Part shown: in pieces, positions 18,184-26,773 of the stretch | Position numbering within the stretch: the stretch's first letter is position 1 | Layout: every line of letters starts with the position of its first letter | Source: Halomonas sp. M4R1S46 | Lineage (GTDB): Bacteria; Pseudomonadota; Gammaproteobacteria; Pseudomonadales; Halomonadaceae | Reading direction: 5' to 3' | DNA: 64,000 bases | Assembly (NCBI RefSeq): GCF_025725685.1 | Contig: NZ_CP107008.1 | Span: 3,162,001 to 3,226,000 of the forward strand | Translations under genes and position numbers: made by a program | Notes under the pieces: model-generated | Seen by the model: the letters and a program-made list of their open reading frames with translations, nothing else | What the model was told of the DNA's origin: nothing | The model's database searches: none

Positions 18184-19323
18184 TCAGGGCGTGGCGCGAA
18201 ACGGCAGGGCGGCCCGGGTAGCCGCGACATAGGCCTCGACATGCCCGCGCTCCTCGGCGCAGAAGCGTGCCACCCCGGCGCGCAGGCGGGGGTCGGCGAT
18301 ATGGTGGAGCGAGGTCAGCCGGCGCGGCGCGAAGCCGCGGGTCAGCTTGTGCTCGCCCTGGGTGCCGGGGTCGAAGAGGGTCAGGCCGCGGGCCAGGCAG
18401 TGCTCGATGCCCTGGTAGTAGCAGGCCTCGAAGTGCAGGCCGTCGGCCAGGACCTCGCTGCCCCAGTAGCGGCCGTACAGGGTCCGGCGACCCTGCAGGC
18501 AGAGCGCCGCCGCCACCGGCGCGCCCTCGAGGCGCGCCTGGACCAGCACCAGCGCCTCGGGCAGGGCGCGGCGCAGCCGGGCGAAGAACTCCGCGTTGAG
18601 GTAGCCGTGCCGGCCGCGCTCCCGGTAGGTGAGCTGGTAGCAACGGAAGAAGTGCGCCAGGTCGGCGTCGCCGATCGCCTCGCCTTCCAGGCGATGCAGG
18701 GTCAGCCCCTGCTCGGCGACCCGGCGGCGCTCGCGGCGGATGGCCTTGCGCCGCTTCGAGGTCAGGGCGGCGAGGAAACCCGCGAAGTCGCCGTAGCCCC
18801 GGTCCCGCCACTGGAACTGCACGCCGTGGCGCGGGATCAGCTCGGGACAGGCCGCCTGCCAGGCGGCCACCTCGTCCGGCTCGGCGAACAGCAGGTGCCA
18901 GCTCGACAGCTCGCCCGTCTCCCAGGCCTCGGCCAGCCGCCGCCGGGCCGCCAGCGGATCGACGTCCGCGGCCAGCGCCAGGCGCGGCCCCGGGGCGGGC
19001 GTGAAGGGGATCGCACTCAACCCCTTGGGATAGTAGCGTCCGCCGGCCCGCTCCCAGGCCTCGGCCCAGGCCCAGTCGAACACGTACTCGCCGAAGGAGT
19101 GGAGCTTGTGGTAGTGCGGTAACAGCCCCACCAGGGTCTCGCCTCGCCACAGGGTCAGGTGGCGGGGCACCCAGCCGGAGGCCGGGCTCACCGCACCGCT
19201 GGCCTCCAGGGCGTGCAGGAACTCGTGGCGCAGGAAGGGGTGATCGTCGCCCACCAGGGCGTTCCAGGATGCGGCGGCCACCGCCTCGATGGCGGGCAGC
19301 TCGGTGAGACGCAGTCGGCTCAT
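18184..19323 (-). CDS. FemAB-like GNAT-fold protein (DUF482 family)
   Basis: A 379-residue protein of the DUF482/FemAB_like family, often annotated as peptidoglycan biosynthesis or GNAT N-acetyltransferase; the reaction is unknown. Typical blocks are HPFLRHEFLHALEASG near the N-terminus, GLLPHYHKLHSFGEYVFDWAWA, KRRKAIRRERRRV and YGRYWGSEVLADGLHFEACYYQGIEHC, followed by GTQGEHKLTRGF near the end. No signal peptide is present. It is divergent from edd across a 230-bp gap and seems to be a stand-alone gene. Confidence 0.85.
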   Translation of the reverse strand: MSRLRLTELPAIEAVAAASWNALVGDDHPFLRHEFLHALEASGAVSPASGWVPRHLTLWRGETLVGLLPHYHKLHSFGEYVFDWAWAEAWERAGGRYYPKGLSAIPFTPAPGPRLALAADVDPLAARRRLAEAWETGELSSWHLLFAEPDEVAAWQAACPELIPRHGVQFQWRDRGYGDFAGFLAALTSKRRKAIRRERRRVAEQGLTLHRLEGEAIGDADLAHFFRCYQLTYRERGRHGYLNAEFFARLRRALPEALVLVQARLEGAPVAAALCLQGRRTLYGRYWGSEVLADGLHFEACYYQGIEHCLARGLTLFDPGTQGEHKLTRGFAPRRLTSLHHIADPRLRAGVARFCAEERGHVEAYVAATRAALPFRATP

Positions 19324-19447
19324 GGAGGCTCCCGGCTGGGGCCGGCTGACAAGATGCCGGCAGAACGCCTACATTGTGCCCAGACCCCCTGCCGCCCTGC
19401 CACCCCGCCTGCCGGTCACTGGCGTCGCGTCGCCGAGGCCTAGGGTA

Positions 19448-19462
19448 AGTAAAATAATTACA
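19448..19462. promoter_or_regulatory. HexR-like operator upstream of edd
   Basis: AGTAAAATAATTACA matches the palindromic HexR consensus TGTAATWWWATTACA at 13 of 15 positions. It stands about 90 bp before the edd start in an AT-rich patch. The hexR gene in this window and similar boxes before zwf and hexR support the call. Confidence 0.6.
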
Positions 19463-19502
19463 ACTATAGCCGCACAGGGCTACAAACCGCGATCATTCGG
19501 CG

Positions 19503-19521
19503 GTAAGTTTGTTAAACTTAC
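19503..19521. promoter_or_regulatory. Perfect palindrome in the edd leader
   Basis: GTAAGTTTGTTAAACTTAC is a perfect inverted repeat with 8-bp arms and a 3-bp centre, 32 bp before the edd start codon. It is too short and too T-poor downstream to be a terminator. It could be a second operator for HexR or another sugar regulator, but it does not fit the HexR spacing. Confidence 0.5.
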
Positions 19522-19553
19522 TAGAAACATCCTTTCCCTTGCCGAGGTGCCCC

Positions 19554-21440
<1,887 letters not shown>

Positions 21441-21453
21441 GCCACTGCCAGAA

Positions 21454-21655
21454 CAGGGATATCGCAGTTGCCTATAGCGAGGGGCGCCGGGGACAAGTCG
21501 AAGAGGGGGGCCTACGCCAGGGGTGAGGAGCACGGCTCCGAACGGGCTGGCCAGGGATGGCCAGCACCGGCCCTGCAAGCGGCGCAGGATGCGAGAGCGC
21601 CGCAGGGCGTCGGTAGCGCCCAGGGAGGGGTTCACAGCGCCTCCTCAATGGTCCG
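21454..21655 (+). repeat. Dispersed intergenic repeat, copy 1 (edd-glk gap)
   Basis: This ~200-bp sequence recurs at 59978-60180 in the same orientation. The best-conserved part runs from CGGGGACA through CTACGCCA, GGTGAGGAG, TCCGAACGGGCTGGCC and ATGGCCAGCACCGGCCCTGC to GGGCGTCGGTAGCGCCCA and GTTCACAGCGC. The middle forms a hairpin (GCTGGCCA/ATGGCCAGC, one mismatch in this copy). No protein is convincing: the open frames on it are unrelated to known families and differ in length between copies. The repeat fills most of the 331-bp gap; the remainder shows no clear promoter or terminator. Confidence 0.85.
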
Positions 21656-21771
21656 GCACCCCGGGGCCGGCCGACGCTTCAGCCCCGAGCGATCCTGCTA
21701 TCTGCGATACCCCTGGTAGGCCCCCTGGCAGCGCCCCCGCGGGCGCCCCAAGGAACACGTGAGACGAACCC

Positions 21772-22740
21772 ATGACCCGACCTGCCCTGATCGGCGATAT
21801 CGGTGGCACCAACGCGCGCCTCGCGCTGGTGACGCCGGGCGCCGTCGACCCCCACGACATCCAGAGCCTGCCCTGCGCCGATTACGACGGCCCGGTGGCG
21901 GCGATCCGCGACTACCTGACGCGGGTCGGCGCCGTCGGCGACGACGCCCCCCGGGAGGCCTGCCTGGCCTTCGCCTGCCCGGTCCACGGCGAGCGGGTGA
22001 CGATGACCAACAACCACTGGGATTTCACCCGGACCGAGGTCCAGCAGGCCCTGGACCTGCGGCTGTTCAAGATCATCAACGACTTCATGGCCCAGGCACT
22101 GGGGGTGCCCCACGTCGTCGCCGACCAGCTGGTGTCCGTCCAGGCCGGCGAGGCGGCGCCCCATGCCGCCCGCCTGGTGATCGGCCCCGGCACCGGCCTC
22201 GGCGTGGCCGGGGTCTTTCCCGGCCGGCACGCCTGGATCCCGCTGCCCACCGAGGGCGGCCACGTGACCTTCGCCCCCACCGACGAGCGCGAGCAGAACC
22301 TGCTGCGCCACTTCCGCAACCGCTACGGCCGGATCTCGGTGGAGCGGCTGCTGTGCGGCCAGGGCCTGCTGGACCTCTACCTCGCCCACTGCTCACTGAA
22401 GGGCGCACCACCACGCTACGCCACTCCCGCCGAGGTCACCGAGGCGGCCGGCAGCGGCGACGGCGTGGCCCGTGATACCCTGCTGCGTTTCCTGAAGATT
22501 CTCGGCGACGTCAGCGGCGATGCCGCGCTCACCCTCGGCGCCCGGGGCGGGGTCTACCTGTGCGGCGGCATCCTGCCGCGCCTGCTCGACTGGCTGCCGG
22601 AGAGCCGCTTCCTCGAGGCCTTCGCCGCCAAGGGCCGCATGAGCGCCTACACCGGCAATATCCCCGTCCAGGTGGTGACCGCCCCCTGGACGGGTCTGCT
22701 GGGCGCCGCCGAGGCCCTGCACAATGAAGAGGTCGAGTAG
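21772..22740 (+). CDS. glk: Glucokinase
   Basis: ATP-dependent glucose phosphorylation, cytoplasmic. The 322 residues carry the phosphate loop GDIGGTNARLAL, the catalytic Asp in IINDFMAQALG, GPGTGLGVAGVF, PTEGGHVTFAPTDE (the glucose-binding His/Glu region) and GGVYLCGGILPRL. This is the Glk (ROK-distant, COG0837) type. It starts a tight set with the mutarotase, aldo/keto reductase and fructokinase genes (gaps 18, -4 and 31 bp), likely one operon feeding hexose phosphates into the Entner-Doudoroff pathway. Confidence 0.95.
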   Translation: MTRPALIGDIGGTNARLALVTPGAVDPHDIQSLPCADYDGPVAAIRDYLTRVGAVGDDAPREACLAFACPVHGERVTMTNNHWDFTRTEVQQALDLRLFKIINDFMAQALGVPHVVADQLVSVQAGEAAPHAARLVIGPGTGLGVAGVFPGRHAWIPLPTEGGHVTFAPTDEREQNLLRHFRNRYGRISVERLLCGQGLLDLYLAHCSLKGAPPRYATPAEVTEAAGSGDGVARDTLLRFLKILGDVSGDAALTLGARGGVYLCGGILPRLLDWLPESRFLEAFAAKGRMSAYTGNIPVQVVTAPWTGLLGAAEALHNEEVE

Positions 22741-22758
22741 CTCGACGGAGGAGGTCGA

Positions 22759-23673
22759 ATGATACCCGCATCCCTGCGCGCCCTGCTGGACGCCACCGAT
22801 GGCCAGCGCCGTGTCGACTGGGCCGGCCGCGAGGTCTGGCTGGCCAGGGAACCCTGGGGCGAGCTCGCCGTATCGCTCCAGGGCGCCCAGGTCCTGCACT
22901 TCCTGCCGGCCCCGGCGGCCGGCGCCACCCAGTCCCCGGAAGGCCTGGTCCCCGGCGGCTGGCTGTGGGTCACGCCCACCCCCCAGGCCCTGCCCGGGGC
23001 CATCCGGGGCGGCATCCCGCTGTGCTGGCCGTGGTTCGCCGACGAGCGCACCGCCGACGAGTCGCCGGACCGCTCCGGCCCCATGCACGGCCCGGCGCGC
23101 AAGGCCGACTGGCGCCTCGAGGCCGTGGACGAGCACGAGGAGGGGCTGGAGCTGCACCTCTCCCCGGTCGAGCGGCTGCACTCCCAACTGGTCCCCCGAG
23201 CGGTGATCCAGGCCAACGCCCAGCGCCTGCACGTCGAGCTGATCACCGAGCACGTGGGCGAGACCCCGGTGAAGATCACCGGCGCCCTGCACAGCTACCT
23301 GGCGGTGGCCGAGGCCCACGCCTGTCGCGTGGAGGGGCTGGCCGGCGCCCGCTACCTGGACAAGCTGGCCGACTTCGCCGAGTGCGAGCAGCAGGGCGAG
23401 CTGGGGGTGCGCGGCGGCCTGGACCGCATCTATCACAGCAATGCCGAGCTGGTCCTCGCCGACGGCCGACGCCGGCTGCGCGTCGCCCGCCAGGGCAGCG
23501 ACTCGGCGGTGGTCTGGCATCCCGGCGACGCCCTGCCCGACGACACCTCCGCCGAGGCGGGCCGGCACTTCCTGTGCATCGAGTCGGCCAACACCCGGCT
23601 CGACCCGGTGTGGCTGGTCCCCGGCGCCCAGCACCTGCTGGGCACCACCCTTTCCCTGGCGAGTGATGCATGA
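22759..23673 (+). CDS. Glucose-6-phosphate 1-epimerase (D-hexose-6-phosphate mutarotase)
   Basis: A YeaD-like member of the aldose 1-epimerase superfamily, 304 residues. It interconverts alpha and beta anomers of glucose 6-phosphate so the beta form can reach Zwf. GAQVLHFLP, PGAIRGGIPLCWPWFAD, HGPARKADWRL (catalytic His region), TGALHSYLAV and the late FLCIESANT (Glu base) are visible in order. It overlaps the next gene by 4 bp (ATGA). Confidence 0.88.
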   Translation: MIPASLRALLDATDGQRRVDWAGREVWLAREPWGELAVSLQGAQVLHFLPAPAAGATQSPEGLVPGGWLWVTPTPQALPGAIRGGIPLCWPWFADERTADESPDRSGPMHGPARKADWRLEAVDEHEEGLELHLSPVERLHSQLVPRAVIQANAQRLHVELITEHVGETPVKITGALHSYLAVAEAHACRVEGLAGARYLDKLADFAECEQQGELGVRGGLDRIYHSNAELVLADGRRRLRVARQGSDSAVVWHPGDALPDDTSAEAGRHFLCIESANTRLDPVWLVPGAQHLLGTTLSLASDA

Positions 23674-24548
23674 GCGACGCCTCCACGACCTTCGACGTGC
23701 CCTTCGCCCTGGGCATGATGGCCCTGCACGAGTCACCGGCACTGCACGCCCCCGAGGTACTGGCCGACTGGATCGAGGCCCGTCTCGACCAGGGCCTGTG
23801 CTGGTTCGACCACGCCGACATCTACGGCGACCGGGCCGGCGAGCAACTTTTCGGCCAGGCCCTGCGTGCCCGCCCCGGCCTCGCCCGCCGGGTGCGAGTG
23901 GTGTCCAAGGCCACCATCGTCGTGCCCGCGCGCGATGCCTCGCCGTTCGCCGTCAAGCACTACGACAGCTCGCCGGCCTACGTGACCCGGGCCATCGACG
24001 ACGCCCTGGCCCGCCTCGGGGTGGAGCGGCTGGACCACTTCCTGCTTCATCGCCCCGACCCGCTGATGGACGCCGAGGCCACCGGCCGCGCCCTGGACGA
24101 GGCCATCGCCGCCGGCAAGCTCGGCGCCGCCGGGGTCTCGAACTTCCTGCCCGAGGCCTGGCGCCGGCTGCAGGCGGCCATGTCGCATCGCCTGGTCGCC
24201 CACCAGCTGCAGCTCTCGCTGGATCATGCCGCGCCGCTGTTCGACGGCCGCTACGATGCCTTGATCGGCGACGGCCAGGCACCGATGGCCTGGTCGCCGC
24301 TGGGCGGTGGCCGGGTACTGACCGGGCCGGCGCGTTCCCTGCTGCTGTCCCAGGCCGAGGCCTTCGGGGTCAGCCCCGCCGGGCTGGCACTGGCCTGGGT
24401 GCGTGCCCTGCCCGGCCGCCCCCTGCCGGTGATCGGCAGCCTCAAGCCCGAGCGCATCGCGACGCTGTGCCGGGACGCCGACCTGGCGCTGGATCGCCCC
24501 AGCTGGTTCGCCCTGCTCGAGTCCGCCCGCGGCCACGAGGTGGCCTGA
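23670..24548 (+). CDS. Aldo/keto reductase
   Basis: A 292-residue NADPH-dependent oxidoreductase of the aldo/keto reductase superfamily. The TIM-barrel motifs are present: FDHADIYGDRAGEQLFG (catalytic Asp and Tyr), VSKATIV (Lys), LDHFLLHRPDPLMD (His), and the NADP-binding end GSLKPERIATL. It is similar to the YdhF-like subgroup. The physiological substrate is unknown. Its place between mutarotase and fructokinase genes suggests a sugar or sugar-derived aldehyde. Confidence 0.85.
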   Translation: MSDASTTFDVPFALGMMALHESPALHAPEVLADWIEARLDQGLCWFDHADIYGDRAGEQLFGQALRARPGLARRVRVVSKATIVVPARDASPFAVKHYDSSPAYVTRAIDDALARLGVERLDHFLLHRPDPLMDAEATGRALDEAIAAGKLGAAGVSNFLPEAWRRLQAAMSHRLVAHQLQLSLDHAAPLFDGRYDALIGDGQAPMAWSPLGGGRVLTGPARSLLLSQAEAFGVSPAGLALAWVRALPGRPLPVIGSLKPERIATLCRDADLALDRPSWFALLESARGHEVA

Positions 24549-24579
24549 GCCCGCCCACTTATCATGAGGAACCACGACC

Positions 24580-25542
24580 ATGCTGCCCGTAATCGCCTTC
24601 GGTGAAGCCCTCGTCGACATGCTCTCCAGCCGCCTGGGGGACGCCGACGACGGAACCCCGGAGACCTTCACCCCCTACGCCGGCGGGGCCCCCGCCAACG
24701 TCGCCGTGGCCTGCGCGCGCCTGGGGGCGCCCAGCCGCTTCCTGGGCATGCTGGGCGACGACCACTTCGGCGACTTCCTGGCCGTGGAGCTGGCCGCCCA
24801 GGGCGTCGACCTCTCCGGGGTGGCGCGGACCCGCGAGGCGCGCACGGCGCTGGCCTTCGTCTCGCGGGATGCCGACGGCGAGCGGACCTTCGACTTCTAC
24901 CGGCCGCCCGCCGCCGACCTGCTCTACCGGCTCGAGCACCTGCCGGCGGGGATCTTCGCCGAACCGGCGATCCTGCACCTGTGCAGCAACAGCCTCACCG
25001 AGCCGGCCATCGCCGACACCACCCTGGCCATGGCGGAAATGGCCGCCCGGGCCGGCTGCCTGGTCAGCGTCGACGCCAACCTGCGCCACAATCTCTGGGC
25101 CGAGGGCCGCGCGGACCCCGCCCTGGTCACCCGGCTGCTCGACGCCGCCGACCTGCTCAAGCTGTCCCGGGAAGAGCTCGACTTCCTGCGCGGCGACCAC
25201 CCCGAGGCGAACTGGCTGGCCGAACGCCTGGCGGCGGGGGTCAAGCTCGCCGTGATCACCGACGGCGGCGGCGACGTGCGCGCCCTGGGCGCCGGGCTGT
25301 CGCTGGCCGTCACCCCGCCGGCGGTGGAGCCGGTGGACACCACGGCCGGCGGCGACGCCTTTATCGGCGGGCTGCTGGCCGGCCTTTCCGAGCACGGCTT
25401 CGAGGAGGGCTGGCACCGCGACAGCGATCGCCTCGAGGCGGCGCTGGCCTTCGCCTGCCGCTGCGGCGCCCATGCCGTCACCCGCCCCGGCGCCTACGTC
25501 GCCCTGCCCACCCGCGACGACCTCGCCGCTAGCGTCGCCTGA
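24580..25542 (+). CDS. Fructokinase-like PfkB-family carbohydrate kinase
   Basis: A 320-residue PfkB/ribokinase-fold kinase, most like bacterial fructokinases that make fructose 6-phosphate. Motifs are FGEALVDMLSS, the GGAPANVAVACARLG substrate block, RTALAFVSRDADGERTFDFYR, and the ATP/catalytic motif DTTAGGDAFIGGLLAG, where the Asp is the base. The usual GAGD is here AGGD. With the cytoplasmic GH32 enzyme in this window it would handle free fructose released from sucrose. Confidence 0.87.
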   Translation: MLPVIAFGEALVDMLSSRLGDADDGTPETFTPYAGGAPANVAVACARLGAPSRFLGMLGDDHFGDFLAVELAAQGVDLSGVARTREARTALAFVSRDADGERTFDFYRPPAADLLYRLEHLPAGIFAEPAILHLCSNSLTEPAIADTTLAMAEMAARAGCLVSVDANLRHNLWAEGRADPALVTRLLDAADLLKLSREELDFLRGDHPEANWLAERLAAGVKLAVITDGGGDVRALGAGLSLAVTPPAVEPVDTTAGGDAFIGGLLAGLSEHGFEEGWHRDSDRLEAALAFACRCGAHAVTRPGAYVALPTRDDLAASVA

Positions 25543-25549
25543 GGCCCGA

Positions 25550-25569
25550 CGCCCGGCTCAGGCCGGGCG
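25550..25569. terminator. Possible shared terminator between fructokinase and cra
   Basis: CGCCCGGC and GCCGGGCG form a perfect 8-bp stem around TCAG in the 15-bp gap between the two convergent genes, running into the cra 3' end. No T-run follows on either strand, so function is tentative. Confidence 0.4.
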
Positions 25570-26541
25570 CCGCTTCAGGCTGCGCGGGATGACCTCCCGC
25601 CCGGGGTGGTAGTCGCCTCGCGAGGCCGCCAGGGCACAGCGCAGGGTCGCCGCCGCGATGCGCACGTGATCCTGCACCGCCGAGTTGACCGGCAACGGCA
25701 GGAAGTCGAGCAGCCGGCTGTCGCCGAAGGTGGCCAGGCGCAGCCCGGGCGGCAGCCCCCCGGCCTCCAGCAGGGTGTCCAGGACCCCGTCGAGCAGCGA
25801 GTAGGAGGCCGTGACCAGGGCGTCCGGCGCACCGTGCTCGTCGAGCAGCTCGCGCATCAGCCGTGCGCCCTCGGCGCGGTCGTAGCGCTCCCCGCCCAGC
25901 ATGATCACCTCCCGCTCGCGACCGTCGAGGGCCTGCTGGAAGCCGGCGCGGCGCTCCTGGCTGATCGATAGCCAGGGCACCGCATCCAGCCAGGCGATGC
26001 GCGACACCGAGGCGTCCAGCACCGACCGGGTCAACTGGTCGGCGGCCTCGGCATCGTTGCTGACCACGCTGGCGAAGCGGCGCGGGTCGAAGCCCCGGTC
26101 GACGGCTACCACCGGCAACCCCTCCGCCTGCAGCTCGGCGTAGAAGGGATCCTCCATCGACAGGCAACTGGCGATGATCAGCACCTCGCAACGCTGGGCC
26201 CGCAGCGCCAGGGCCAGGTCGCGTTCGGCCTCGGGGCGGTCGTCGGACCCCGCGATCAGCAACTGGTAGCCCTGCTCACGGGCGCCGCGCTCCATGAGCT
26301 TGGCCAGCCGCGCATAGGTGGCGTTCTCCAGGTCGGGAATGATCAGGCCTAGGGTGCGGCTGGAGCCGCGCCGCAGCGCCGCCGCCTGGGGATCGACCCG
26401 GTAGCGGTGCTGGCGCACCACCGCCATGACCCTGTCGACCGTTTCCCGGCTGATGCGGCGTTCCCCGGCCTGGCCGTTGATGACATAACTGGCCGTGGTC
26501 CGCGAGACTCCGGCCAGACGAGCGATTTCGGCGAGTGTCAT
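25558..26541 (-). CDS. cra: Catabolite repressor/activator, FruR-type LacI-family regulator
   Basis: LacI-family DNA-binding protein, 327 residues, close to E. coli Cra (FruR). The N-terminal helix-turn-helix MTLAEIARLAGVSRTTASYVINGQ is almost identical to Cra. LGLIIPDLENATYARLAKLMER, GYQLLIAGSDD and ATFGDSRLLDFLPLPV align along its length. In related bacteria it represses fruBKA and is released by fructose 1-phosphate or 1,6-bisphosphate. It is divergent from fruB, with FruR-like boxes in between, so it most likely controls that operon. Confidence 0.9.
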   Translation of the reverse strand: MTLAEIARLAGVSRTTASYVINGQAGERRISRETVDRVMAVVRQHRYRVDPQAAALRRGSSRTLGLIIPDLENATYARLAKLMERGAREQGYQLLIAGSDDRPEAERDLALALRAQRCEVLIIASCLSMEDPFYAELQAEGLPVVAVDRGFDPRRFASVVSNDAEAADQLTRSVLDASVSRIAWLDAVPWLSISQERRAGFQQALDGREREVIMLGGERYDRAEGARLMRELLDEHGAPDALVTASYSLLDGVLDTLLEAGGLPPGLRLATFGDSRLLDFLPLPVNSAVQDHVRIAAATLRCALAASRGDYHPGREVIPRSLKRRPA

Positions 26542-26636
26542 GGTCTACCCCTTGCGATGTTGGGGGGATTCTACGCCGGACCGCCGCCCGCCTGCCCCCT
26601 GCCAAAGTCGTAGACGATCGACCTTGCCAAGCAAGA

Positions 26637-26648
26637 TGAATCGATCCA
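26637..26648. promoter_or_regulatory. FruR/Cra-like operator 1 upstream of fruB
   Basis: TGAATCGATCCA matches a perfect TGAATCGATTCA palindrome at 11 of 12 bases, the pattern recognised by Cra/FruR proteins. It lies in the 232-bp cra-fruB divergent gap. Confidence 0.6.
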
Positions 26649-26665
26649 GCATGCAGTTAAGCACA

Positions 26666-26681
26666 GGTGACACGATTCACC
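26666..26681. promoter_or_regulatory. FruR/Cra-like operator 2 upstream of fruB
   Basis: GGTGACACGATTCACC has 5-bp inverted arms, and its core TGACACGATTCA differs from TGAAACGATTCA at one base. A third, weaker half site (TGAAACG) starts at 26701. It is 18 bp beyond operator 1. Confidence 0.6.
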
Positions 26682-26773
26682 AAAGGGAGCTCGACTAGAG
26701 TGAAACGCGATTGCAACGCCCTTCGGGCCCAGGATTGCCCCGGCGTCGCACCCTCGACGAACCGGAGACGCCC

